64,000 bases of DNA, taken from assembly GCF_002804245.1 (NCBI RefSeq), contig NZ_CP024968.1, forward strand, positions 558,001-622,000, given 5' to 3'. The stretch is from Mesoplasma coleopterae. Its GTDB lineage: Bacteria > Bacillota_I > Bacilli_A > Mycoplasmatales > Mycoplasmataceae. Under the pieces are notes generated by a model, which had not been told where the DNA came from, made no database searches, and saw only the letters and a program-made list of their open reading frames with translations. Positions 52,501 to 63,938 of this stretch are shown one piece after another (position 1 is the stretch's first letter; each line of letters opens with the position of its first letter). A program made the translations under genes and the position numbers.

Positions 52501-55500
52501 TTATTTACTTGTACGTAACATATTAAACGCATCTACTAAGATTGGATCATATGTATTATTGTTGAAGAATGGTTGTAAGTTTCCTTTGTATTCCTCTTCA
52601 TGCAAAATGATAGGAAGGAACATTGTTTTATATTTCTCATACATTCCACCTTCTTCCACAGCTGCATCTAAAGTCTCAACAAAACCTGTAGGAGTTCCTG
52701 TAAATTCAGATATATCTTGTGCATGTTGAATATAAAAATTAATAAAATCATAAGCAACATCTTTATGTGAAGAATTTCTAGCCATTACTAAGTTATCTGA
52801 ATAAATATTTGTTGTTTCAAATTTATCAGTACCCTCAATTTGAGCATTTGGTCTTCCATATAAGAAGTTGATTTTGTCTTCTCTTTCATCTCTTTTTAGT
52901 GAATCTTCTTCAGTTTCACCATCGCCGTCTCCGCCTTCTTCTTCACCATTGTATATACGGTTAGCAAGTGCTGCATCTCCATTATACATAACAGCAAAGT
53001 CAAATTTACCTTCACTAGCATTTTCAATTAATAAATCACCCTGTAATGCAACATTATTGTATTTTAATAAATCTTTTAATTCATTTGATGCTGCATTAAT
53101 TGATTCTTTAGAAGTAAAGTTACCTTCACCAAATAATTTTTGCCCTGCAATAGCAAAAACGTTTTTAGGATCTTCATTAAGGATAACTTCTTTTCCAGCT
53201 TTAGCTGCGTCTCATAAGATGCCTCAAGATAATGCTGAGTTTTGCATTATATAAGTTGCATTCTCATCATAAGTTTCACCTGGTGTAACTTGTTTATAAG
53301 TGGTTCCATCAGTTGTTTTAGATAAAACCTCTGGATGAGTGTTAAGTAATCACTTAACGTTTTCTCCACCTTTGTCGCTACCTTTTGAATTTGGATTAAC
53401 TACAATTATTAAATCTCCTCATAAATAAGGAATTGAATAATCAACAATAGTTCCAGTTCCTAATGTTTTTTCATTGTCTTCAACAAAATCAACTTTACTT
53501 GCAGTCATAACTTCAAGTAAATCTTTACTAATTGTTTTTGTTTTGCTTTCTTTAATTTCAGTTTCATTTTCATTAAATGCTTCTGGTTCTGCAGGTTTTT
53601 TGTTAATTCCTGCATGTTCTTGATTACCTATTTTAAAATCATCAGAAACTACATTTAGTCTTGAATAATCTAATGCTTCCAATTTCCCTTCATTAGCTAA
53701 TTTTTGTACCATATAATCACTTGGTACCATTAAGTCATAACTGAAAGTATAAAGTTTATTATATAAAGTTTCATTTGAATCATAAACTTGATAATTAACT
53801 CTAACACCATATTCTTCTTCAAATTCTTTAATTAAAGAAGTATCAATATATTCTCCTCAGTTACCAATAACTAAGTCATAAATATTATTCATTACATAAG
53901 CTACTGTTAATCCTGTGAATGAAACTAAAGCTAAAATTGTAACCATTGCAATTTTTCATGTTCTTGCAAAGAATCCTTTTGTAAAGTTAGCCTCATCGAT
54001 ATCAGTTGGAAAGTATTTTTCCTTTTCTTTTGAAATTTTAATTTTTAATTTAGAAATTTGTTCATTTTTTGATTCGATTAATTTATTTAAAGTTAATTCA
54101 AAACTATTAATTTTTTCTTCTTTTAAAATTTTTAAATTAGCATCATTAGGATTTTTCATAATTTGCTTGTTGATTTTATTTGTTACACTAACTTTTCTGA
54201 AAGCTTGAGTGCTAATTAAATCTAACTTAGCTGCTAAATCAGTAATTTTGTTCTCATTAATTTGTTTAACTTCTTTTAATTTTTCAACAATCATTCTTAA
54301 TTTAAAGTTATTTTTGCCTTCTTCAACTTCAATTTTTCATTCCTCATAGTATTTAATTTTTTTGTTATATCAGTTAACAGTTTTTTTAGAAGGGTCAACT
54401 TCTGCTTTAAATTCTTTTTTCAATTGTTTAATTTTTTTATTGATCGAAGCTGCTTTTTTAATAGCTTCTTTCTCTTGTTGAGTAATTCATGCTATTTCTT
54501 CAGACAAAAAAGTTATTTTTTCTTCAACTTTTTCTAATTGAATAGAAAGTTTAGCTGCTCTTTTAATATCAGTTGATTTACTAATTTGTTTTTCTAATTG
54601 TTTTTGTTTGGCTTTAGCTTTTTTTAGTCTAGCACCATATCTTTTTTCACGGTTAATTGTATTTTGTAATTTATATCTTTTTCATTCCAACTTAGCTATT
54701 TTTTTATCATAGTTTTTAGAACTTGCTAACTTAAGTTTTAATTTCAAAATATAGTATTTAAATCATACACTTAATCTTTTTGATTTTTTTGTTTTTGTAA
54801 TTGTTTCTAAAGATATTAATAAATTATTAATTTCTTTTTCTAATTTATAAATATTTTTTGATTTATAAGTTCCATTTTTAATTTGTAACTTAACTTGTTC
54901 TTTTCTTTCCTTTGTGAAAAGAACTGCATTTCAAATAATAACACCAGCTGCAATAATAGCAACCATCATTGTTCCAAATGCAAATATATATGGTTTAATT
55001 CTTTTTGTTGAATAAATAAATGATGCAACGTTAGTTTGATCTCCACCTGTAAAATATGAAATGATGAAGTCATCAAAACTCATTGCAAATGCAATAACTG
55101 TTGCAATAATAATTGCTGGTTTTAAAATAGGCAAAATAACTTTAAATATTACTGTTCCTGTTTTAGCTCCTAAATCATAACTAGCTTCAACAATTGATTT
55201 ATCTACTTTTCTTAATCTTGGCATAACTGTAATTAATACATAAGGAACGTTAAATGATACGTGGGCCATTATTAATGTGAATATACCAAATTTAATTCCA
55301 CTCAATAAGAAGATAATCATTAAAGCAACAGCTGTAATAATATCTGCATTAATTAAAGGAATGTTTGCAATTGAAATTCATTTGCTTTGCTTTCTTTTTG
55401 CTACACGGCTTAATCCAATTGCAGCCATTGTTCCAATAACAACACTAATTACTGTTGAAACAATTGCAACGAATAAAGATGTAATGATTGATTTGATAAA

Positions 55501-55662
55501 AGGAGAATTTTTGAAAAATTCCTCATATCATTTTGTACTAAATCCTGATCAGTTAGAAACTGAGCTACCACTATTGAATGAAAAGAAAATCATTATAGCT
55601 ATAGGAATATAAATTATTAAAAGAATTATAGCAAAGTAAGTTGATCGGAAGAATCTTTTCAT
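52501..55662 (-). CDS. potCD: Fused spermidine/putrescine ABC permease and substrate-binding protein (PotC-PotD)
   Basis: 1053 aa in one frame. Residues 1-250 are the PotC permease (six TM; the EAA loop reads VEASYDLGAKTGTVIFKVILPILKP in two parts). Residues about 250-568 are a Lys/Glu-rich coiled-coil-like region with no counterpart in PotC or PotD. A TM segment at 569-592 (IAMVTILALVSFTGLTVAYV) re-enters the membrane. Residues 593-1053 are a PotD-type polyamine-binding domain on the outside (NIYDLVIGNWGEYID, LMVPSDYMVQKL, MYNGDAALA). The binding protein is thus tethered by the permease instead of a lipobox. Contains an acidic insert EEEGGDGDGETEED near residue 895. Overlaps potB by 37 nt. 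Confidence 0.93.
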
Positions 55663-56741
55663 GAATTAGCTCCTTTCTTTTCAAATTTATTACTTATGAA
55701 TTTTGAAACTACCATTAATAAGAATACGAATACGGCCAATACAACACTAATTGCCGCACCAAATCCGAAGTCGCTTCCCTTAAAGAAATAAGATTCAATG
55801 ATTGATGTAATTAATGTAATTTTCCCATCACCCATGTATTGAACAACAACTAAAGATGTTGCTGCTTGTAATAAAACTAATGTTAATGCAGTAATAACTC
55901 CAGGCATTGATGATCTAAAAGTAACAGTTCAGAAAGTTCTAAATTTAGAACAACCTAAATCCATAGCAGCTTCTTCGATATCTATTCTTCTTGATTCTAA
56001 TGAATCATAAATTGGAGTTATAGCAAATGGTAGAAACATATATGTCATTCCAATAATAATTGCTAATTGAGTTCCTAATGCACTTGGTGCCATGATTAAA
56101 AATAAACTTCTCAATCCTAACACTTTTAATAACATTGAAATTCACATTGGCATAGTAACTAATAATCACATATTTTTAGCTAAAATTTTTGATCTCATTT
56201 CTGACATTATTAATGCAATTGGATAACCAAAAATAATACACATTAATGCAGCTAAAAATGCATAGGCTATTGTTAAACCTATAGTTCTCATAATTCCACC
56301 TGTTGAGAAAATTCTAATAAAGTTTTTTAATGAAAATTCAAACATTTTCATGTCACCACTAGGTTGAACTACTGAATAAACAATAATTGAAATAATAGGT
56401 ACTATAACTAGACAAATCATAACTACAAAAAATGGTAATAATATTGGTCAAGCCTTACCTTTTCCAAAGTTAAACAATTTTGTTCTACCTAATGTTTTAT
56501 TGATTTCTTTTATTTTTTGACGAATTCTTTGTTTATTTTCACGAGCAATTTCATTATCAATTGCTGTTTCAAGTTGTTCTTGATCAAAACCTTCTTTTTG
56601 TTTTGATTTTGATTTAATTACTTTCTTAAAAATTGATTTGTTTTCTGATAAAGAAACTTCTTTTGTTTTATTTAAAGAATATTCATTTAAATTAACGTTA
56701 ACTATGTTTTCGGCTTCTACAGCTTTTGAAACTTTTTTCAT
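55626..56741 (-). CDS. potB: Spermidine/putrescine ABC transporter permease PotB
   Basis: 371 aa. Unusual charged N-terminal extension of about 95 residues (KSKSKQKEGFDQEQLETAI) precedes the permease core of six TM segments. The permease EAA motif is EEAAMDLGCSKFRTFWTVT. Under the standard code it would stop at the potCD ATG; with TGA as Trp it continues 11 codons into potCD (SWKDSSDQLTLL) to TAA 55626. It starts 4 nt after potA. Forms the heterodimeric channel with the PotC part of PotCD. Confidence 0.94.
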
Positions 56742-56745
56742 TAAT

Positions 56746-57798
56746 TTATTCTACCTCTTTTCACATTACGTGAATAGCTTGGTCATTTCACTTGATTGAA
56801 ACCTTATCATCAATTTCGAAAGTATGAGTTGTATGTATTTTTCAAATTCTTTTTTTAGTTGTTTCAACTAAAACTTCTCAGTGTACACCTTTGAAAACTG
56901 TGTTTATTACAGTCCCATTAAAGTACCCTGAATTTGTTTTTTTAATTTCGATATCTTCTGGTCTAATAACAATATCAATTGATTTTTCATCCTCACCAAA
57001 GTTTGTGTCATCACAAACAAAGTTTTTACCATCAATTTTTACTTTATTATCTTCAACAAATATTCCGTCTTCAATAATATTAGATTGTCCTACAAATTTT
57101 GCTACTCATAAGTTTTCTGGTTCATTGTATATATCTTCAGGTGTTCCAATTTGTTGAATTGATCCTTGATTCATAACAACTATACGATCACTAATACTTA
57201 ATGCTTCTTCTTGGTCATGTGAAACCATTAAGAACGTAATACCAATTTCTTTTTGCAGTCTTTTTAATTCTTCACGCATGTGTTGTCTTAATTGAACATC
57301 TAACGCAGCTAATGGCTCATCCAATAATAAAACTTTTGGTTTCATAACTAAAGCTCTTGCTATAGCTACACGTTGTTTTTGTCCACCTGAAAGATCATTA
57401 ATATTTCTATCTTCAAATCCTTCTAGTCCAACTTGTCTGATTTGTTTTAATACTTCACGTTGTAAAATATCCTTTTTAGTTTTTTTAGTTCTCAAACCAA
57501 ATGCAATATTATCAAACACATTTAAGTGCGGAAAAAGTGCATAAGATTGAAAAATTGTATTAAATTGTCTTTTGTTAATTGGGATAGGTAATAAATCTTT
57601 ACCTTCAAACATAATTTGCCCACTGTTTGGTTTTTCAAAACCTGCTATGATTCTCAAAGTTGTTGTTTTTCCACATCCTGAAGGTCCTAAAAGAGTAATA
57701 AATTCTCCTTCTTTAATATTTAAATCTATACCTTTTAAAACAACTTTACCATCATAGTCTTTAGTCACATTACGTAACTCTAAGATGTTATTTTCCAT
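56746..57798 (-). CDS. potA: Spermidine/putrescine ABC transporter ATPase PotA
   Basis: 350 aa. Walker [11 protein letters not shown]-loop FQSYALFPH, signature LSGGQKQR, Walker [14 protein letters not shown]-loop SHDQEEA, then a C-terminal TOBE-like domain ([31 protein letters not shown]) seen after reading TGA as Trp. Powers polyamine import through PotB and PotCD. First full gene of the operon; 99 nt upstream lies a 43-codon ORF and three hairpins that may control it. SD AAGAGGAAAC. Confidence 0.96.
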
Positions 57799-57831
57799 TT
57801 TGGTTTCCTCTTTTATTCATATATGATTGTT

Positions 57832-57896
57832 GAGTTTTAAACTCAAAAAAACATGTCATCATATGACAAAATAGAAGTCGTTATTTATATGACTTC
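57832..57896 (-). promoter_or_regulatory. potA leader: three consecutive hairpins
   Basis: On the minus strand: GAAGTC/GACTTC (57873-57896), then TGTCAT/ATGACA (about 57854-57868), then GAGTTT/AAACTC (57834-57846), between the leader ORF stop and the potA SD. None has the classic G+C-rich stem, but T-runs follow the second and precede the third. Consistent with attenuation or translational control. Confidence 0.45.
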
Positions 57897-58028
57897 CTAC
57901 TTAAGGGAGAGACTCTCAGTTTCTAAAATAGTTTCAAAAATTTGGGTATGGCTAAATGCAACATCTAATCATTCAAGAATAAGATATTGTTGTGAATTTG
58001 AAATTTCTTTAAATACTAATAAATTCAT
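57897..58028 (-). CDS. 43-aa leader ORF upstream of potA
   Basis: MNLLVFKEISNSQQYLILEW followed by LDVAFSHTQIFETILETESLSLK; TGA at codon 20 is Trp. The SD AAAAGGAGG lies 6 nt before ATG, one of the strongest in the window. Its stop lies directly at the first leader hairpin. Not recognised; a soluble, mildly acidic peptide. Both a small protein and a regulatory leader peptide sensing polyamine-dependent translation are possible. Confidence 0.6.
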
Positions 58029-58060
58029 AGCATACCTCCTTTTAAAACAACTAAATAAAT

Positions 58061-58090
58061 TTTATATTAATTATTTGAAAAATGTGTAAA
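58061..58090 (-). promoter_or_regulatory. Promoter of the pot operon leader
   Basis: TTTACA (58085-58090), 18-bp spacer, TATAAA (58061-58066) on the minus strand, 32 nt before the leader ORF. Confidence 0.5.
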
Positions 58091-58099
58091 AATAAGTTT

Positions 58100-58140
58100 T
58101 TGGATATTAAAAAATGAAGTTGTTTAAACTCCACTTTCAA
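58100..58140 (-). terminator. Terminator of the 58148-58987 HAD gene
   Basis: GAAAGTG...CAACTTC imperfect stem with an inner GTTTAAAC palindrome, then ATTTTTTAA on the minus strand. Confidence 0.5.
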
Positions 58141-58147
58141 AATTATT

Positions 58148-58987
58148 TTATTTAAAAATATTTTTAAATAAATAGTCTCCTACTCCACCTTCTCCAGCTG
58201 TTAAGTAAGTAACATCATCAGCAACTTCCTTAACAGAATCTTTAGCATTTTTCATCGCTACACCTTTACCTGCTCACTTAATTGCTGCAATATCATTTTC
58301 ACCATCTCCAAAGTAAATAACATCTTTTGGATCAATGTTTAGTTGCTCTGTTACATATTTTAATCCATACGCTTTATCAACTCCGGCTGGATTCAATTCT
58401 ATATTTGCATGAGCATCAGACACATAACTAAATTCAAAAATAGAAACATTGTTTTTTTCTGCCAATTCTCTAAATTTTTGTATATGTTTAGCTTTACCAA
58501 AACAAATAAACTTACTTACTTTCAATTTACTAAAATCAGTTTTATTATTGTAACTTATTAATTTTTGTCTTTTTGTTTTAAACTTCATAAATGTTCTGAA
58601 TGCACTTATTTTTTTATTAGCATACGCATACTTTTCATCTTCAGAATAAGCAAAAATTCTAATTTTATTTTTATTTGCACACTCAAACAATTCTTTTGTT
58701 AATTTTACGTCAAAAGAAACAGTATAGTAAATTTTTAATTCACCTTTATTATCATGATTAAAACTAAAAGATTGACCTCCATTTTGTGAAACAAATGGAT
58801 ATGAAGACTTATCTATTTGTAATTCCTTTGCTATCTGATGAATTGTTGTTAAATTCCTTCCTGTTGCAATTACAACAGGAATATTTAATTCCTTTGCTTT
58901 TAAAATTGCATCTTTAGTTTTTTGATGAATTCCTGTTTTATGATCCAAAACAGTTCCATCAATATCAATTGCTATCATTTTTATCAT
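58148..58987 (-). CDS. Cof-type HAD phosphatase
   Basis: 279 aa HAD/Cof protein: motif [15 protein letters not shown], motif [10 protein letters not shown], Lys in the cap region, and motif [23 protein letters not shown]. Cytosolic phosphatase, probable sugar-phosphate or flavin-type substrate. Start at 58987 (MIKMIAID) because AGAGG lies 8 nt before it; a second ATG three codons on is less well spaced. Single gene between the pot and scr operons, with terminators on both sides. Confidence 0.92.
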
Positions 58988-59042
58988 TTAAGCTACCTCT
59001 TTTGTATTTAAATAAATTATACTTTATCGATATTTAAATAAA

Positions 59043-59070
59043 AGAAAACTAAGAATAAATCTTAGCTTTT
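59043..59070 (-). terminator. Terminator of the scr operon
   Basis: GCTAAGA/TCTTAGT stem with a TTTAT loop and a TTTTCTTTT tail on the minus strand, right after scrK. Confidence 0.7.
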
Positions 59071-59072
59071 TC

Positions 59073-59993
59073 TTATTTTAAATGCTCTAAGAAACTTAAT
59101 GCACCTAAATATTGAACTGTTTGATTAGCAAACATATTAGATTTTTTAATAATATTTGCTATTTCTTCTGTTGATGAATTTTCATTAATATTTAATGAAA
59201 CATATTCATTAATTAAATTAGAAATAAAAGCGTCACCAGCACCAGTAGTATCAACTAAGTTTTCAGCTAATATTGTTGGTACATAGTTCAATTTATTTTT
59301 TCATCCAAAAATAGTATCATTACATCCACGAGTTATACAAACTAATGCAGATGGATTTTTTTGCATTATTGTTTTAATAGCTTCTTCTTGATTTTCAATT
59401 CCCGTTAATAATGATAATTCATCTTCTGAAAACTTAATTAAACTTGCATTTTCCATGTACTTTTGACAATGAATTTTAAATGCTTCAATTTCTTCTTTAG
59501 TCGTTCAAAGTTTGTCTCTAAAGTTAGGATCAAACGAAAACTTAATTCCATTTTTGATTGCTAATTCAAATAATTGATTATATGATTTTTTTAAATTTCC
59601 TTCTAAGAAACCTGTAGCACTTCCAAAGTGTATAAAATCTATTTTTGAAAGCTTTTCACTTTCTTCTTTATCAAGTTGATATTCAGCATCACTATTTCTA
59701 ATAAATTGGAAAAATCTTTCTTTATTTTCGTCTAGTGTAACTTTAGCAATTGTAGTTGGCTTATCACTAACTTGAATAAACTCTTCTTTAACATTAAATT
59801 TTTTAATAAAATCTTTTATTGGTGATACAAACTCATCATTACCAAGACTACCCATAAAATAACTGTTATTTTGTTTTAAAGCACCTATTGAACAAGCAAC
59901 ATTAAATGATGCTCCACCAACTTCACTTTTAATTGTGTTATTTTCTGAATAAACATCCATTAACACTTCTCCAATTGAAACTATATTTTTCAT
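59073..59993 (-). CDS. scrK: Fructokinase (PfkB/ribokinase family)
   Basis: 306 aa. Family start SIGEVLMDVYSE and GGASFNVACSIGAL; C-terminal anion-hole and catalytic Asp motif DTTGAGDAFISN. Phosphorylates the fructose released by sucrose-6-P hydrolysis to fructose-6-P. Last gene of the scr operon; begins 1 nt after the scrB stop. Two TGA Trp codons break it under the standard code. Confidence 0.95.
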
Positions 59994-59994
59994 A

Positions 59995-61446
59995 TTATTG
60001 TCCTTTTATCTCATTCTTGAATATTATATTATTTCAATTATATGAATACCCTTTTAATTGATTAATTTTTACATTTTTTAAATTTGTTAGAATTTTGTTA
60101 TGTTCATTTATATAGAACCTTACTGAAACAGCATGTTCACCTTCATTAATAAAAATTTCCATAACACTTCTATCTACTAAAATTCTGATGCTTTTAACAT
60201 TTAAATCTTCTAAATTAATTAAAGGTGGTAAATTTTCTTCATCTTTGAAAGTTGCTTCAGATCTATCTATTATAAATTTATTATCAATATTAGATATTTT
60301 TATATTTTCGTTTTCTTCATTTTTTATTAATATTTCAAATTCATTATTAATATCACTTGCACATATTTCAGCTAAACCATTATCATATGCATAAACATTT
60401 TCAAAACCTTTAATTTCATTTACTCTTAGTTCATCCAATTCTTTTATTGGTAGTTGATATAATTTATTATTTTTAACAAATAAATCTCTTGGAACTGTTA
60501 GTTGATTACTTCATGTTGTAAGCTCTGGTGGGAATGGATTAGATTTTGAGTTACCTAATCATCCTAACATAATCACTCTTTCTCCAGTATTACTAAACAC
60601 TTGAGGAGCATAAAAGTCAAAACCTAAATCAATTTTTAATAAACTAGTTTTATAAATGAAATTTATATTATTATCAATTTCAACTTCTCTATATTTAACA
60701 TAGTGACTTCCATCTTTTAATGGAGCGTCTTGTTCTAAACATGCAAAAACATATTCTCTTCCATCTAATTTAAAATAATTAGGACACTCTAGCATGTAAG
60801 CGTTTTGTTCATCGCCTTCATCAAATTTAACATCTTTGTAATTTTCTCAATTTGATCCATTGAATTTGTAAACATTTAGCATTGCCTTTAAATCTTTTGT
60901 TTGAGCTCCATTAAGCATATATAATTCATTATTTTTTTCAAAAACAATTGGATCTCTATAGTGACCTGTATATTTAGTTAAATCTGCTTCAAAAAGTAAT
61001 TCTTTCGTTACTAATTTTTCTTTTAAGTCTATAAATGCCTTTAATGTATATGCTGTTCTATCAACATCATTGAACTTTATGTTACCTGTATAGTATATTT
61101 CAATTTCATCATTTTCATTTATTCTAGCACTTCCTGAAAAAACTCCATTAATATCATACTTTGTTGAAGGTATTAAAGTTAAACCTTCATAGTTGTAATT
61201 AATAAAATCAGATGTTGTATATAATGCTCATGATTTATTAAAATGTTGAATACTAAAAGGACAACTTTGCATAAAGATATAATATTTTCCTTTATGATAT
61301 GTCAATCCGTTAGGGTCATTAGTAGAACCTGAATATCCAGCTAAATGAAACTGATTATTGTATCAATCGCTTTGCTTTTTATCATGTCATTTTTGAATAT
61401 CTTCAAGATCATTATTGCTTATTAAGCTATATTTTTCTTTTTGCAT
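59995..61446 (-). CDS. scrB: Sucrose-6-phosphate hydrolase (GH32)
   Basis: 483 aa GH32. The three catalytic blocks are present: STNDPNG (nucleophile Asp), YRDPIVF (transition-state Asp) and MLECPNYF (acid/base Glu), followed by a C-terminal beta-sandwich (VRFYINEHNK). Cleaves sucrose-6-P, supplied by the PTS gene upstream, into glucose-6-P and fructose. Start at MQKEKYSL (61446); an out-of-frame ATG lies 5 nt earlier. 4 nt after the scrA stop. Many TGA Trp codons. Confidence 0.95.
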
Positions 61447-61450
61447 ATCA

Positions 61451-63172
61451 TTACTCCGCTTTGCTTTTTCTAAATTTGATTTTGTCAAATTTTAATTTTG
61501 CTTTTAACTCATCAAATTTTAGGCCTAATTTAGTTTTTTTAACTTCCACGCCTTCTTTAAATAAGAAGAATGTTAGTAAGAATGCTGAACCAAAGGCTAT
61601 AATGTTAACACCTATAATTTCCAATAGTTTAACTCAATCTCCTGTATAAAGTAATAATCCAGGTATTACAGTTACTCCCATTCCAGGACAAGTAACATTT
61701 AATGCTCCTGCAAATAGACCCCCAAAGAATGCACCAATAGATGCATATACAAATGGTTTTACTTTAGGCAAGTTTGTACCAAATATAGCAGGTTCTGTAA
61801 TCCCAAAGAATGTTGACAATGCTGCTGAAAAACCTAACTCTTTATCTGATTTATCTTTAGCTTTTATAGCTATTGCCATTGCGGCCCCACCCTGTGAAAT
61901 AATTGATGCTGTTCATATTGCATTAAATATTGAACCTGCTGGGTCTGCTCCATTAGCACCTGGTAAACTTCCATCAATAACAAGCTGCATTTCAAGTCCT
62001 TGTAATACTTGGTGACAACCAGTAATAACAATACCTTGTAAAAGACCCGCAATAATAGCTGTTCCAAACCCATATTTAATTCCTAATATCGCTTTTGTTG
62101 CAATTAATATCCCTTGTTCAACCATTAATAAAATTGGTCCAAAGAAGAATAAGGCAATTAATAAGGCAATTGAAATAGTTAAGAATGGTGTAAAAATCAT
62201 ATTAACTGATTTTGGCATTCATGATTTAATTCATTTTTCTAAGTATGCAACTACAATCCCTATTATTAAAGCTGGTAAAACTGAACCTTGGTAACCTGTA
62301 ATAGGTATTATTCAAAATTTTATAGCTGTTATTGGTGCACCCATTGTTGCATCAACTAAAATTTCCTTTGTCTTATCATCAATTATTGTCGCAGTTCCCA
62401 TTCATTTTAATCCTGCTTTATCTCAAGCTGCATATATTTGATTTATATTTAAACCTTTACTTGATTGAACATTAAAGAAATCTAATTGTGCATTGTATGA
62501 TGCAATTGATCCTTTGTTTGGCAATAACGGACTAACTAACATTAATCCAATAATAATACCTAATACAGGATTACCACCAAATCTTTTAACAGTTGATCAA
62601 CAAACAAGAACTGCTAGTGAATCAAATGCTGTTTTTGTAATTATGTCCACAACGATTCAAAGCAATGAATCTTGTAATTCAGAACCTTTTGGGTTTAAAA
62701 TTTGTTTTAGTAATGCAGAAACCCCCATCGCTAATCCAGCTGCTACAATAGCAGGAATGATAGGAACAAATATGTCTCCTAAAACTCTCATACCTTTTTG
62801 GATTTGTCCAAAAAATCCTGATTTATTCCTTAAAGCTTCTTTATTGGCTTTAGCTTGTAATTTAAAGTCTTCTAATTTATCATTACTTATTTTTTCGTCT
62901 AATGATAAATTGCTTACTTCCATTTCATTTTGAACTTCTTCATAAACAGCTTCAACAACACCACTACCTAAAATAATTTGTAGTTGATTTTGTGAATAAT
63001 TTATTCCTTTTGTTAATGGAGATGCTTTTATTTCAGCTTCATTAACTTTTGTTTTATCGATAAGATTTAATCTTAATCTTGTAACACAGTGAAGATAAGA
63101 TTCAATGTTTGACTTACCTCCAACTGCTTCGATAAAACGTTTGGCTTCAAACGCATAATCTTTCTTTTTCAT
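61451..63172 (-). CDS. scrA: PTS sucrose-type transporter EIIBC
   Basis: 573 aa. EIIB phospho-Cys C29 in SYLHCVTRLRLNL; EIIC with IFVPIIPAIVAAGLAMG, GLLQGIVITGCHQ and the substrate-site motif FFGITEPAIFGTNLPK. Charged C-terminal tail (KTKLGLKFDELKAKLKF). No EIIA. Sucrose specificity follows from scrB and scrK downstream. Paralogous in design to 36719-38278. Begins 18 nt after the GntR-type regulator gene, so the four genes form one transcript. Confidence 0.94.
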
Positions 63173-63190
63173 TTTTTCCTCTTTATATTT

Positions 63191-63889
63191 TTATTTTCTT
63201 CACTCTATAAAATCCCATTTAAAGAATTTAGGTTTATATCTACTTAATCTATACTCAAGTAGCTCTCCAAAAATTCCGTAAACATTTCCCTCATCAACAA
63301 TAAAACCATTCAAACTATCATCATTAAAAATATGAAGTAATTCGTTTTCTCTTGTATCTTCAAAATATATTTTTTTTGAAGAGTGACTAACTTTAGAAGG
63401 CGTTTCAGACTCAACAAATTTCATTAGACCATTTTCGTTTAAGTAATTTAATGTTAAATTTTTATAAATTGATTTAGGTACATAACTTTCTTGGTATAAA
63501 ATAACCTCGTTTGTATCTTTGTCTTTTCTCACACATTTAAAAAAGCAAACATCTGTTCCAACATAAAAATTTGTTTTTTTAGCTAACGATTCGTCTACTT
63601 TAATTTCTTTAAGTTCGTAATATTTATTTATTGAATTAGGGAATAATTCTCTAAAACTAAATAATAAGTTATTTTTTATTTTTTCTTGGACCACATATCC
63701 TTTACCATTAACTGGCTTAACAATTTGTAATTCTATTAGTTTATTAAATGCTATTCTTATTGGCTGTTCACTATACTTAAATTTTGTTTTAAGCATATTT
63801 TGACTAGGTAATACTTCACCTGGCTGAACCTTATTTTCTCTAATTAGATGCATCAAATAATCAAATACTATCTCTCATTTTTTATTCAT
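63191..63889 (-). CDS. GntR/UTRA-family regulator of the sucrose operon
   Basis: 232 aa from ATG 63889 (MNKKWEIVFDYLMHLI; TGA at codon 5 is Trp). Winged-helix GntR domain: NKVQPGEVLPSQNMLKTKF, SEQPIRIAFNKLIELQIVKPVNGKGYVV. C-terminal UTRA effector domain (FYVGTDVCFFKCVRKD, ILYQESYVPK, GNVYGIFGELLEYRLSRYKPKFFKW). HutC/TreR-type proteins bind phosphosugars. First gene of the scr operon, so it is probably autoregulated through the inverted repeat overlapping its promoter. Ends in TGA-read Trp then RK and TAA. Confidence 0.92.
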
Positions 63890-63915
63890 TTATTTTTCCT
63901 CATTTAATAAAATTA

Positions 63916-63938
63916 ATTATACTTTTTTTGAAAAAGTA
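63916..63938 (-). promoter_or_regulatory. Promoter -10 and overlapping inverted repeat of the scr operon
   Basis: TATAAT (63916-63921) on the minus strand, overlapping the inverted repeat TACTTTTTTTGAAAAAGTA (63920-63938; perfect 8-bp arms, 3-nt centre). A symmetric site over the -10/spacer fits a GntR-family operator. Downstream to the window end (63939-64000) only AT-rich DNA without a recognisable feature. Confidence 0.5.

Noticed and set aside
57853-58089. 78-aa plus-strand ORF opposite the pot leader
   Set aside because: No SD, and it is antisense to a better-supported 43-codon ORF with a strong SD and promoter.
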